From positions 1 to 64,000 of the forward strand of contig CALWSR010000011.1 in NCBI GenBank assembly GCA_944384265.1: a stretch of DNA of 64,000 nucleotides, read 5' to 3'. The position numbers and the translations under genes are program-made. Origin of the DNA: an uncultured Clostridia bacterium (GTDB lineage: Bacteria > Bacillota > Clostridia > Lachnospirales > Anaerotignaceae). Below the pieces are notes generated by a model that was given only the letters and a program-made list of their open reading frames with translations, did not search any database and had not been told where the DNA came from. How positions within the stretch are numbered: the first letter of the stretch is position 1; every line of letters begins with the position of its first letter. Below are positions 37,837-46,587 of the stretch, in pieces.

Positions 37837-38967
37837 TTATCCATCCATTCCCTTTTGGTATCTGGAGATATTTAGCAAAACCCCCATCATTGTCATCATA
37901 ATGGCAAGGGATGTACCTCCATAGCTGACAAAGGGCAGCGGCTGTCCTGTATTTGGTATGGTGTTTGTTGTAACAGCAATGTTGATGATGCTTTGAAATG
38001 CAATCTGTGCAGTAATGCCTGTTGCCACAAGGCTTCCAAATTGGTCCTGGGCATTCATGGCAATTTTAATACCCCGCCATATGAGTATGAAAAACAAAAG
38101 TATGACAATACCTGCTCCCACCATACCCAGCTCCTCGGCTATGATGGCAAATATAATGTCATTGTGGGCCTCCGGCAAAAATGTTTTTTGTCGGCTCTGC
38201 CCAATTCCCAATCCAAACAAGCCTCCTGATGCCAGAGCATACAAACCCTGTATAATCTGATATCCGGCATCTGTGGGGTCTGAAAAAGGGTCAAGCCATA
38301 TTTGTATACGTTCCAAACGATACCGCACCGCCGGCAGTAATATGGCAACAGAGCCTGCTCCCGCCACCGGACCTGCAACAATGGCAAAGTATTTTAATGA
38401 AAAGCCTGCCGCAAACAGCACAGCACCTCCAATCAATGCCAGCAATAATGCTGTACTGAAATTGGTTACGGCAATCATGGCACAGGGAATGGCCACAATG
38501 GCAAGACATTTTAAAAATCCTGCAAAATCCTTTAGGCTTTCTTTGTATGTACAGATATAATGGGACAAAAACAGCACCGTAGTTACCTTCACAATTTCAG
38601 AAGGCTGAAATCCCCAAAGCCATCTTTTTTGTCCATTGACAATGGTACCAAATGGAATCAGCAGTATCAATAAAATACAGCCGCCAATATAGGCCAGCAG
38701 TGTAAAACGTCTGATGTGGCGATAGGGAAAATTCATCATAAAAATCATGCCCACACAGCCTAACAGGCCATTTCTGAGCTGTCTTTTCATAAAATAAAAC
38801 ATATCATTATAATCCTTCATGGCATTGTAATAGCTGGAGCTAAATACCATTACAATGCCAAACAGCACCAGCAGTATCACTACAAAAAACACCATATAAT
38901 CATAGGATGCTTTTAAAGGTTTCTTTTTTACTGTTTTCATTTTTTTGCCAGTAGAGGCAGTTGCCAT
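37837..38967 (-). CDS. ftsW: FtsW/SpoVE-type peptidoglycan glycosyltransferase (SEDS)
   Basis: SEDS-family polymerase of lipid II with about ten membrane segments, working with a class B PBP at the septum or in the spore cortex. 376 residues; signatures VMVFSSSYYNA, NGQKRWLWGFQPSEIVK, LPEAHNDIIFAIIAEELGMVGA and the conserved end NTIPNTGQPLPFVSYGGTSL are present. Its place after murD is that of ftsW/spoVE in Firmicutes; which of the two it is cannot be told from sequence alone. ATG 38967 follows GAGGTG. A leader repeat (38997-39223) is interposed between it and murD. murG, normally next, is absent and the valS promoter follows instead. Confidence 0.93.
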   Translation of the reverse strand: MATASTGKKMKTVKKKPLKASYDYMVFFVVILLVLFGIVMVFSSSYYNAMKDYNDMFYFMKRQLRNGLLGCVGMIFMMNFPYRHIRRFTLLAYIGGCILLILLIPFGTIVNGQKRWLWGFQPSEIVKVTTVLFLSHYICTYKESLKDFAGFLKCLAIVAIPCAMIAVTNFSTALLLALIGGAVLFAAGFSLKYFAIVAGPVAGAGSVAILLPAVRYRLERIQIWLDPFSDPTDAGYQIIQGLYALASGGLFGLGIGQSRQKTFLPEAHNDIIFAIIAEELGMVGAGIVILLFFILIWRGIKIAMNAQDQFGSLVATGITAQIAFQSIINIAVTTNTIPNTGQPLPFVSYGGTSLAIMMTMMGVLLNISRYQKGMDG

Positions 38968-38996
38968 AGGTTCACACCTCTTTTTATTTTTGATTT

Positions 38997-39231
38997 TGTT
39001 ACTTTAATATGAAATAGAATGCTATGAAACACTGCTTCTGCCCTCAAATCCAGCTCTCTGCTTTTCTCCCCTTCCGCAGCCTGTCAAAAGAGCTTTTGAA
39101 GAGAACTGCTGCAATGCCCCAATCTTTTTGTTTGCTTTTTTTAAAAAAGCAGCGACCATCTCTTTGTTATATTTTTAAAATTCACATTTTTAACGCCATA
39201 TCATTTTTCATATTCATCTAACACATCCTTA
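38997..39231 (-). repeat. Leader repeat family, copy between murD and ftsW
   Basis: A 227-bp copy (38997-39223) about 90% identical to the one at 33432-33656, with terminal inverted repeats TGTTACTTTAATATGAAA and TTTCATATTCATCTAACA. On the minus strand it opens with AAGGATGTGTTAG, an SD-like stretch, followed by a tiny frame MNMKNDMALKM and stop. Its proximal end is 30 bp from the ftsW start. It begins about 20 bp after murD ends, so it splits the dcw operon. Confidence 0.75.
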
Positions 39232-39241
39232 TTTTTTCATT

Positions 39242-40594
39242 TTATAAATATGCTTTTACCAGCTTTTTAAACAAATCTCCTCTTTGTTCATAATTGTCAA
39301 ACATCCCCCAGCTTGCGCAGGCAGGGGAAAGCAGCACACAATCTCCCGGCTGTGCCTTTTCATAGCAAAGGGCTACTGCCTGCTGAAATGTTTCACATTT
39401 TGAAACCGCATCAAAACCAATCTCTTTGGCCTCTTTTTCAATCTGGTCTGCCGTCGCCCCAATCAATACAGCCTCTTTGACTCTGCCGGGAAACAGCTTT
39501 ACCCACTCATGAAAGGTCCCCCCCTTGTCATAGCCGCCTCCAATGAGCAAAATAGGCCGTTTCATGGCCAATATGGCTCTGATGGCCGCATCTGTATTGG
39601 TTCCTTTCGAATCGTTATAATATTCCACATCGTCTATTGTTGCCACATATTCTATTCTATGGGCAACCCCCGAAAATTCCTTTGTGATTTTGATGATTTT
39701 TTCCAAATCCACATTGGCACAAAGGGCAATGGCAATGGCAGCCATCACATTTTCATAATTGTGTATTCCCAACAATTTCAATTCATCCACATGGAGCAAT
39801 GCTTGATTTATGCCCTGCCAGGAAAGCTTTATAAAACCATTTTCCAAATAAATCCCCTGTTTTAATATACTTTGGCTGCTGAAAAAAAATACATTTGCTT
39901 TTGTTTTTTCTGCCATGGCTTTACACACAGCATCCTCCCAGTTTAATATGCAGTAATCCTCTTTTGTTTGATTTTTCCAAACTTTTTCTTTCATGGCAAT
40001 ATAATTTTCCATTGTTTTATGCCGATTCAAATGGTCTGGCGTAATGTTTAATACTGCGCTGATTTTGGGATGGAATGTATGGGCTTTTTCCATTTGAAAG
40101 CTGCTGATTTCTGCCACCACCCAATCCTTTGCTGTCAGCCGCTTCACATTTTGGCTGTATGGCATACCAATGTTTCCCACCACAGCAGTGTTTGGATACT
40201 GTGCCTTTAACAGCTCTCCCACAAGTGTTGTGGTAGTGGTTTTTCCATTTGTTCCTGTAATGGCAATGACAGGACATGGCGTCATGGTATAGGCCAGCTC
40301 CACCTCACTCCAAACAGGAATATGATTTTTTTCTGCTTTTTGGACAAAGGGCAAATCACAGGCAATGCCCGGGCTTAATACAATCAAATCCTGCTGCAAA
40401 ACAATATCATCGGGATTTTTTCCTGCATAAATAGTAATCCCCTTTTTTTCCAAATCAGAAATACCCTCCAGCTTTTCTTTTTCCTTCAAATCCTGCAATG
40501 TGACAACAGCACCCTTTTCACACAACAATTCTGCCGCTGCAATACCGCTTCTTGCCATACCGCAGACAAGCACTTTTTTTCCTTTATTGTTCAA
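39242..40594 (-). CDS. murD: UDP-N-acetylmuramoyl-L-alanine--D-glutamate ligase
   Basis: Cytoplasmic ATP-dependent ligase adding D-Glu to UDP-MurNAc-L-Ala. 450 residues with the N-terminal UDP-binding domain (KVLVCGMARSGIAAAELL), the ATP-binding loop ITGTNGKTTTTTLVGELL, ITPDHLNRH and the C-terminal YNDSKGTNTDAAIRA. The start is judged to be TTG 40594, with GAGGG 7 bp upstream; the frame to 40618 is longer than the family norm. It begins 27 bp after mraY. Non-ATG starts recur in this cluster. Confidence 0.95.
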   Translation of the reverse strand: MNNKGKKVLVCGMARSGIAAAELLCEKGAVVTLQDLKEKEKLEGISDLEKKGITIYAGKNPDDIVLQQDLIVLSPGIACDLPFVQKAEKNHIPVWSEVELAYTMTPCPVIAITGTNGKTTTTTLVGELLKAQYPNTAVVGNIGMPYSQNVKRLTAKDWVVAEISSFQMEKAHTFHPKISAVLNITPDHLNRHKTMENYIAMKEKVWKNQTKEDYCILNWEDAVCKAMAEKTKANVFFFSSQSILKQGIYLENGFIKLSWQGINQALLHVDELKLLGIHNYENVMAAIAIALCANVDLEKIIKITKEFSGVAHRIEYVATIDDVEYYNDSKGTNTDAAIRAILAMKRPILLIGGGYDKGGTFHEWVKLFPGRVKEAVLIGATADQIEKEAKEIGFDAVSKCETFQQAVALCYEKAQPGDCVLLSPACASWGMFDNYEQRGDLFKKLVKAYL

Positions 40595-40621
40595 AAAAAA
40601 ACCCTCTTTCTTACGCAATGA

Positions 40622-41596
40622 CTATACAAATAAATTACGACAGCCTAAAAATGCAATCAGACACAATATGGTTGTAATGATATAAAACACTGTCACTACC
40701 TTTGTTTCACTAAAGCCGCAAAGCTCAAAATGATGATGGATGGGAGCCATTTTAAAAAATCTTTTTCCCCCTGTTTTTTTAAAATACAGCACTTGTATCA
40801 TCACAGAAACCGATTCTAAAAGATATATAAACCCTACAATAACAATGAATATAGGCATTTTCAGCAAAAATGCCGCAGAAGCCACAAAGCCCCCCAATGC
40901 CAATGAGCCGGTATCTCCCATAAACACTCTGGCAGGATAGGCATTAAATATCAAAAATGCCATCAATGCACCTACAACACTGCCGCAAATGGGAGAAATG
41001 CCGCTGCCTGCTCCCCAGGATGTCAGCATAAAAAACACTGCCACAATCAATGTCACACCGCTGGCCAGCCCATCCAGGCCGTCTGTCAGGTTCACACCAT
41101 TGACTGTTCCCAGTACTGCCACAATCAAAAATGGTACAAACAATATGCCCAAATCCACTGTCATGCCCTCTGTAAATGGTATCAGCAATTCACTGCCCAC
41201 ACCAAAGGAAAGCAAATACCATGCAAATGCTGCTGTAATGACAAGCTGGCCTATGATTTTTTGCAGGGGCTTTAAACCAAGAGAGCGTTTTTTTACCACT
41301 TTGATATAATCATCAATATATCCAATGATGCCAAAGCCCAATGTCACAAGCACTACAACAATGCCATCATAATTTCCCTTCAAAAAAAAGAGGCTTCCTG
41401 TGCAAAATGCAATCAATATGGCAATGCCTCCCATGGTGGGTGTGCCTTGCTTTTTCAAATGGCTTTGGGGACCGTCGTCCCGTTCTGTTTGTCCGTATTT
41501 CATTTTATGCAATATGGGTATGATAATGGGGCAAAGTATTACCCCTATTACAAATGCAATGATAATTGCATAAATCCCTTGTATCAAATCCTCCAA
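40622..41596 (-). CDS. mraY: Phospho-N-acetylmuramoyl-pentapeptide transferase
   Basis: Membrane enzyme making lipid I from undecaprenyl phosphate and UDP-MurNAc-pentapeptide. About ten membrane segments in 324 residues. Signatures: KKQGTPTMGGIAIL, GFIDD-type GYIDDYIKV, the catalytic NLTDGLDGLASG, GDTGSLALGG and the C-terminal MAPIHHHFEL loop. The start appears to be a TTG at 41596, 9 bp after GGGGTG and 3 bp after the murF stop; no in-frame ATG is close by. Confidence 0.96.
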   Translation of the reverse strand: MEDLIQGIYAIIIAFVIGVILCPIIIPILHKMKYGQTERDDGPQSHLKKQGTPTMGGIAILIAFCTGSLFFLKGNYDGIVVVLVTLGFGIIGYIDDYIKVVKKRSLGLKPLQKIIGQLVITAAFAWYLLSFGVGSELLIPFTEGMTVDLGILFVPFLIVAVLGTVNGVNLTDGLDGLASGVTLIVAVFFMLTSWGAGSGISPICGSVVGALMAFLIFNAYPARVFMGDTGSLALGGFVASAAFLLKMPIFIVIVGFIYLLESVSVMIQVLYFKKTGGKRFFKMAPIHHHFELCGFSETKVVTVFYIITTILCLIAFLGCRNLFV

Positions 41597-41599
41597 AAT

Positions 41600-42976
41600 T
41601 TAATTCACCCCTTGTAGTTTCTCCACTGTTTTTTCAAACTGTCTGCTTCTGGAAGCCTTTATTAAAATGGTGTCTCCTTTTTTTAACAAAGACATACCCT
41701 CCTGCCAAAACACCTGCTGACTTTGAAAATGGTGGATTTCCTTTGTACCCTTCTCTTTTGCGCCTTCATCATAATATTCTGCCATATCTCCTATGGAAAT
41801 CAATACATCAATTTGTTTTTCCCCCACATATTCGCCCACCTGCTTATGCATTTGTTTTTCATTTTCTCCCAGCTCTCCCATAAATCCCAGTATGGCCACC
41901 TTTCTGCCCTCTGCCTGTGCCAAAACATCAATGGAAGCCTTCATGGAAACAGGATTTGCATTATAAACATCATTGATGATTGTCAAGCCATATTCTGTTT
42001 TGATAATGTTCATACGCATTTTTGTGGGTACAAAATGGGCAATGCCTTTTTGTATTTGCTCCAAAGACAGCCCCATTTCCAACCCAACGGCAGTGGCTGC
42101 CAAAGCATTCATGACCATATGCTCTCCCGGCACAGCAATGGTAACATCAAAAGAGCCTTTGGGCGTGCAAATGGTACAGCAAACGGATTCTACACCGTTG
42201 TTTTGAATCTGTTGGGCATAGATTCCTTTTTTATTTTTAACACCATACCATATTATTTTTTGCAAAATTTCTCCTTCCAACGTCTGCAGCTTATCGTCAT
42301 CACCATTGAGTACAGCAATCCCATGTGCATTCATGCCGTCAAACACTTCACATTTTGCCTTCAAAATACCATCCCGGCTTCCCAGCATTTCAATGTGGGC
42401 CACACCAATATTTGTTATCACAGCAATGACAGGCTTTGCCACCATAGAAAGATTTGAAATCTCACCAAAGCTGTTCATACCCATTTCCAGCACTGCCACA
42501 TCATGTTCTTTTGTCAGCTGTGTTACCATAAGAGGCATACCAATATTGGTATTATAATTGCCCGCTGTTTTCAAAACAGTATATTTTTGCTCCAGCACAG
42601 ATGCAATCATATCCTTTGTGGTGGTTTTGCCCACACTTCCTGTCACGGCAACCACAGGCACATCCAGCAGCTTGATATAATAGGCCGCCAAATCCAGCAT
42701 GGCCTTGATGACATTTTTGACATAAATGGCATATTGTCCCTTTTTTACAGCAATTTCTTTTTCTACAAAACAGCATACTGCTCCCATTTCAAAGGCCTGC
42801 TCTACAAAATCATGGCCATCTACTCTTTCTCCTGCAATGGCTGCAAAAATATCTCCTTTTTTCACTCTGCGGGAATCGCTTTCCAATCCACAGGCCTCTT
42901 TTTCCAGTCCCTGTGCTTCTCCTATAAATGTACCGCTTACTATTTCTGTTACCCTTTCCAGCTTCATAGGTATCAT
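41600..42976 (-). CDS. murF: UDP-N-acetylmuramoyl-tripeptide--D-alanyl-D-alanine ligase
   Basis: Adds D-Ala-D-Ala to the UDP-MurNAc-tripeptide, the last cytoplasmic peptide step. 458 residues with CGLESDSRRVKKGDIFAAI, the ATP loop VAVTGSVGKTTTKDMI, GNYNTNIGMP, and the late INDVYNANPVSMKASI. ATG 42976 overlaps the murE stop by four bases (ATGA), with GGAGGGG 7 bp upstream, so the two are translationally coupled. Confidence 0.96.
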   Translation of the reverse strand: MIPMKLERVTEIVSGTFIGEAQGLEKEACGLESDSRRVKKGDIFAAIAGERVDGHDFVEQAFEMGAVCCFVEKEIAVKKGQYAIYVKNVIKAMLDLAAYYIKLLDVPVVAVTGSVGKTTTKDMIASVLEQKYTVLKTAGNYNTNIGMPLMVTQLTKEHDVAVLEMGMNSFGEISNLSMVAKPVIAVITNIGVAHIEMLGSRDGILKAKCEVFDGMNAHGIAVLNGDDDKLQTLEGEILQKIIWYGVKNKKGIYAQQIQNNGVESVCCTICTPKGSFDVTIAVPGEHMVMNALAATAVGLEMGLSLEQIQKGIAHFVPTKMRMNIIKTEYGLTIINDVYNANPVSMKASIDVLAQAEGRKVAILGFMGELGENEKQMHKQVGEYVGEKQIDVLISIGDMAEYYDEGAKEKGTKEIHHFQSQQVFWQEGMSLLKKGDTILIKASRSRQFEKTVEKLQGVN

Positions 42977-44424
42977 AAAATATCCCCTCCAAAGGCCCTT
43001 CGCACTTCCTCTACATCATCAAAATGGATTGTTCTATCAGCAAATATTTGATAATTTTCATGGCCCTTTCCGGCAATGACAATCACATCTCCTGCTTTTG
43101 CATAGGATACAGCATGGCAAATGGCTTCCCTTCTATCTACCATTTTGATATAGTCACAATTTGTTTTTTTGACACCTGCTTCCACATCATCTAATATAAA
43201 ATTGGGGTCCTCCGTTCTGGGATTATCCGATGTGATAATGCAGTAATCCGAAAGCTTTCCTGCAATTTCTCCCATAATCGGTCTTTTGGTCCTGTCTCTG
43301 TCTCCTCCGCAGCCAAACACTGTAATAATTTTTCCCTTTACAAACTCCTTTGCCGTATTTAATATATTTTCCAATCCATCTGGTGTATGGGCATAGTCCA
43401 CAATGGCATTGTATCCCTTTTTATTTTTTATGGTCTGAAATCTTCCCGAAACCCCTTGTATATGCTCCAGTCCGGCAATAATATCCTCCATTGGAATTTC
43501 CATCAGCACACAGGCCCCAATGGCACCCAAAGCATTGTAAATGCTGAATTTCCCCGGTGTATGGAGCTTTATATCATATTGCTTTTGTGCATAATACAAT
43601 GTAAATTTTGCGCCGTCGGCTGATATTTCCATATTTTTTACTTGTAAATCTGCCTTTTTTTCTATACCAAATGTGACAACCCTTCCTTTGGCATTTTGTT
43701 TCATAAATTCGCCTGCCTCATCATCTATATTGATGACACTGGCGTCACATCTTTGAAACAATAATGCCTTTGCCTTTTTATAATTTTCCATTGTTTTGTG
43801 ATAATCCAAATGGTCTTGTGTCAAATTGGTAAATATGCCAATGTTGTATGCTATGGCGTCCACTCTGTGCAAATCCAATGAATGGGAGGAAACCTCCATC
43901 ACAACATCTGTAACCCCTTCTTGATGCATCTGACAAAAAAGTGCCTCCAATTCCAATGATTCCGGTGTAGTTCTTTCTGTATGAAGTACCTTGTCGCCAA
44001 TGCGGTTTTCAATGGTTCCCACAATGCCCACTTTATGTCCCATTCTATCCAAAACAGACTTTATCAAATATGTGGTAGTGGTTTTTCCATTTGTTCCTGT
44101 CACACCAATCACATTCATTTTTTGGGAAGGATGACCATAAAAATTGGCTGAAAGCAGTGCCAATGCTTCTCTTGTGTTTTTAGTTTGTATCACAGTGATA
44201 TTTTGCTGTGTCTGTATTTGTTTTTCACAAAGTATTGCCACAGCTCCCGATTCCACTGCATTTTTAACATAGTTATGGCCATCTGTTTGAAAGCCTGTGA
44301 TACAGACAAATAAATCTCCCTTTTCTGCCTTTCTGGAATCATAAACAGGCTTTTGTATTTCTATATCTGTTTTTCCCTGCAACACTGTATATTGTATTGC
44401 CTCTAACAGCTCTGAAAGCTTCAT
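42973..44424 (-). CDS. murE: UDP-N-acetylmuramoyl-L-alanyl-D-glutamate--2,6-diaminopimelate ligase
   Basis: Adds the third amino acid of the stem peptide. 483 residues; ATP loop GVTGTNGKTTTTYLIKSV (108-120), RTTPESLELEALF, and DHLDYHKTMENY. Residues 400-403 are DNPR, the signature for meso-diaminopimelate rather than lysine, so the organism has a DAP-type wall. ATG 44424 follows AGGAGG with spacing set by TTTGAGGGTAT. A separate promoter lies upstream in the gap after spoVD. Confidence 0.96.
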   Translation of the reverse strand: MKLSELLEAIQYTVLQGKTDIEIQKPVYDSRKAEKGDLFVCITGFQTDGHNYVKNAVESGAVAILCEKQIQTQQNITVIQTKNTREALALLSANFYGHPSQKMNVIGVTGTNGKTTTTYLIKSVLDRMGHKVGIVGTIENRIGDKVLHTERTTPESLELEALFCQMHQEGVTDVVMEVSSHSLDLHRVDAIAYNIGIFTNLTQDHLDYHKTMENYKKAKALLFQRCDASVINIDDEAGEFMKQNAKGRVVTFGIEKKADLQVKNMEISADGAKFTLYYAQKQYDIKLHTPGKFSIYNALGAIGACVLMEIPMEDIIAGLEHIQGVSGRFQTIKNKKGYNAIVDYAHTPDGLENILNTAKEFVKGKIITVFGCGGDRDRTKRPIMGEIAGKLSDYCIITSDNPRTEDPNFILDDVEAGVKKTNCDYIKMVDRREAICHAVSYAKAGDVIVIAGKGHENYQIFADRTIHFDDVEEVRRAFGGDIL

Positions 44425-44492
44425 ATACCCTCAAACCTCCTTATGCGGTTTACATTGTTTTTATCATTTTTTATAGGATTGTGTATCATTTT

Positions 44493-44520
44493 ATTATAGC
44501 ACATTTGGAATAGATTACAA
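44493..44520 (-). promoter_or_regulatory. Internal promoter before murE
   Basis: On the minus strand TTGTAA (44520-44515), 16 bp, TATAAT (44498-44493) with an extended TGC just before the -10. It would let murE and later genes be expressed apart from the upstream division and sporulation genes. Confidence 0.65.
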
Positions 44521-44537
44521 AGAATTTTTCCAATAGA

Positions 44538-46481
44538 TTACTCTGCAAAAAGAAGTATTTTGGTATCTTGATTGACTTGCTCTCCCTGTTTGGGAATTTG
44601 CGCTGTAATGGTTTCGCCTTCTCCCTGTATTTCATAAGCAATGTTTTTTTCATAAAGTGCTTTTTTGGCTTCCTCCACTGTCATGCCCACAAAATTTTCC
44701 ACTTCTATTTTCTGCACTTCCTCCAGCTGCATTTCTTTTTCTGTATAAACAGGTTCAATCCCCAAATAGGGCAGTATATTTTCTAAAAGCTCTTTCATCA
44801 CAGGGCCTGCCACTGTACCGCCATAATAATTTCCCTGTGGTTCATTGATGAGTACAAGAGAAAGCACCTGGGGATTTTCTGCCGGAGCAAATGTCAAAAA
44901 GGAGGCAATATATTTTCCGCTTTTTCTGGGCAGCTTTTCAGAGGTTGCCGTTTTTCCTCCAATACGATAGCCGGGAATATATGCCTTGCTTCCTGTTCCC
45001 TCCGAAACAACGCTTTCCAATATCACCTTCATCTGTTCTGATGTTTTTTGGGAAATGACCTGCTCCCCTTTTTCATATTCAAATGCTTCCACCACATTTC
45101 CATATTCGTCTGTAACTTCCATAGCAATATGAGGTGTTATCAAATATCCTCCATTGATGATGGCAGAAACTGCCCTCAAAAGCTGCAAGGGCGTAATTTG
45201 AAAGGACTGCCCAAATGACATGGTTGCCAGCTCTACGGGGCCAATATCCTCTGTTTTGTGCATAATGCCAACTGCTTCCCCGGGCAAATCAATGCCTGTT
45301 TTTTCTGCAAATCCAAATTTTTTCATATAATCGGCAAAAATTTCTGCGCCCATTCTTTCTGCCACAATCATAAACACAGGATTACAGGAATTTTGTACTC
45401 CCTGTACAAATGTTTCTGCTCCATGGGTTCTTGGATATCTCCAGCATTTAATCTGTCTGCCTCCCACCACATGGTAGCCATTGCATACAAATGTGCTTTC
45501 CGGTGTAACAACGCCTTCTTCCAGCCCCGCAGAGGATGTAACGGTTTTAAATGTACTGCCTGGCTCATAGGTATCATTGATTGCCGTATTTCTCCACATT
45601 TGATTGAGGGCATCATTTTTTTCCTGTTCACTCATATGCTCCCAAATATCTGCCAGCTCCTGATGATTGATTGTAAAAGGGTCATTCAAATCAAATCCGG
45701 GATAGTTTGCCATGGCATATATCTCTCCATTTTGAGGGTTCATGACAATGATGACACCATTTTTTGCCCCCTTTGCTTCCACAGCCTTTGCCAGTGTTTG
45801 CTCTGCATATTGCTGCACCACCACATCAATGCTTGTTACAATATTTTTGCCGTCCTCAGGAGGAATCCTTTCTTGTGTATTATCCACTGTAATCCCTCTG
45901 GAATCAGTCAATGTCAATATTTTTCCTTCTTTCCCCTTTAAATATGTATCATATTTTGATTCCAGCCCAATGATGCCCTGATTATCCTTTCCCACAAATC
46001 CAATGACCTGTGATGCCAATGTGGAATAGGGATAAACCCTTTTGATATCTTCATCTATGACAACACCGGGCAGTTCCTTTTTTCGTATTTCATTGGCAAC
46101 TCCTTTTTCCACTTTGCTTTGTATCCGTACCAATGCCACCTTTTGCTGTACCTTTTCCAATACTGTATCATATTCCAGTTCCAGCATTTGTGCCAAATAT
46201 TGTGCCGTTTGCTCCGGCTCCTTGACTTGTGCGGGAATAACGCTGATGGTATTGACTGTTTCTGTCATTGCAATGCCAATGCCGTTTCTGTCCAATATAC
46301 TGCCTCTTTTTGGTGCAATCAGCCTGTCTCTTGTTTGCTGTTCATAGGCCTGCCTTTGCAGCTCTTCTCCCTGCACCACTTGTATATATATGACTCTTGC
46401 AAACAATATCAAACAGCCTATGCTGGACAAAAACAAAAATACCAGCAATCTTTTTTTCATACCTATTGTCAGCTTTTCCAT
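44538..46481 (-). CDS. spoVD: SpoVD-like class B penicillin-binding transpeptidase
   Basis: Bitopic transpeptidase, 647 residues: short cytoplasmic tail, one membrane helix (RLLVFLFLSSIGCLILFARV), a PBP dimerisation domain (APKRGSILDRNG), the catalytic domain, and one PASTA domain at the end (VENFVGMTVEEAKKALYEK). Active-site motifs are STFK (Ser309), SCN (365) and KTA (510-512); the last is normally KTG. The second place in the dcw cluster and the single PASTA domain fit SpoVD, which cross-links spore cortex with SpoVE. ATG 46481 follows GCAGGG. A vegetative role cannot be excluded. Confidence 0.85.
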   Translation of the reverse strand: MEKLTIGMKKRLLVFLFLSSIGCLILFARVIYIQVVQGEELQRQAYEQQTRDRLIAPKRGSILDRNGIGIAMTETVNTISVIPAQVKEPEQTAQYLAQMLELEYDTVLEKVQQKVALVRIQSKVEKGVANEIRKKELPGVVIDEDIKRVYPYSTLASQVIGFVGKDNQGIIGLESKYDTYLKGKEGKILTLTDSRGITVDNTQERIPPEDGKNIVTSIDVVVQQYAEQTLAKAVEAKGAKNGVIIVMNPQNGEIYAMANYPGFDLNDPFTINHQELADIWEHMSEQEKNDALNQMWRNTAINDTYEPGSTFKTVTSSAGLEEGVVTPESTFVCNGYHVVGGRQIKCWRYPRTHGAETFVQGVQNSCNPVFMIVAERMGAEIFADYMKKFGFAEKTGIDLPGEAVGIMHKTEDIGPVELATMSFGQSFQITPLQLLRAVSAIINGGYLITPHIAMEVTDEYGNVVEAFEYEKGEQVISQKTSEQMKVILESVVSEGTGSKAYIPGYRIGGKTATSEKLPRKSGKYIASFLTFAPAENPQVLSLVLINEPQGNYYGGTVAGPVMKELLENILPYLGIEPVYTEKEMQLEEVQKIEVENFVGMTVEEAKKALYEKNIAYEIQGEGETITAQIPKQGEQVNQDTKILLFAE

Positions 46482-46587
46482 AAAAAAACACCCTGCCTTT
46501 TACAATATACTTCAATATATTGACAAAGCAGAGTGCATATTCATAAAATATAATTTTCTATCTTTTTTTGTTGCAATATCAAATATG

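Noticed and set aside
46482..46587. Sigma-E-like promoter before spoVD
   Set aside because: A GAATATG/CAATATAT pair is present but spacing is about 13 bp and the match is weak.
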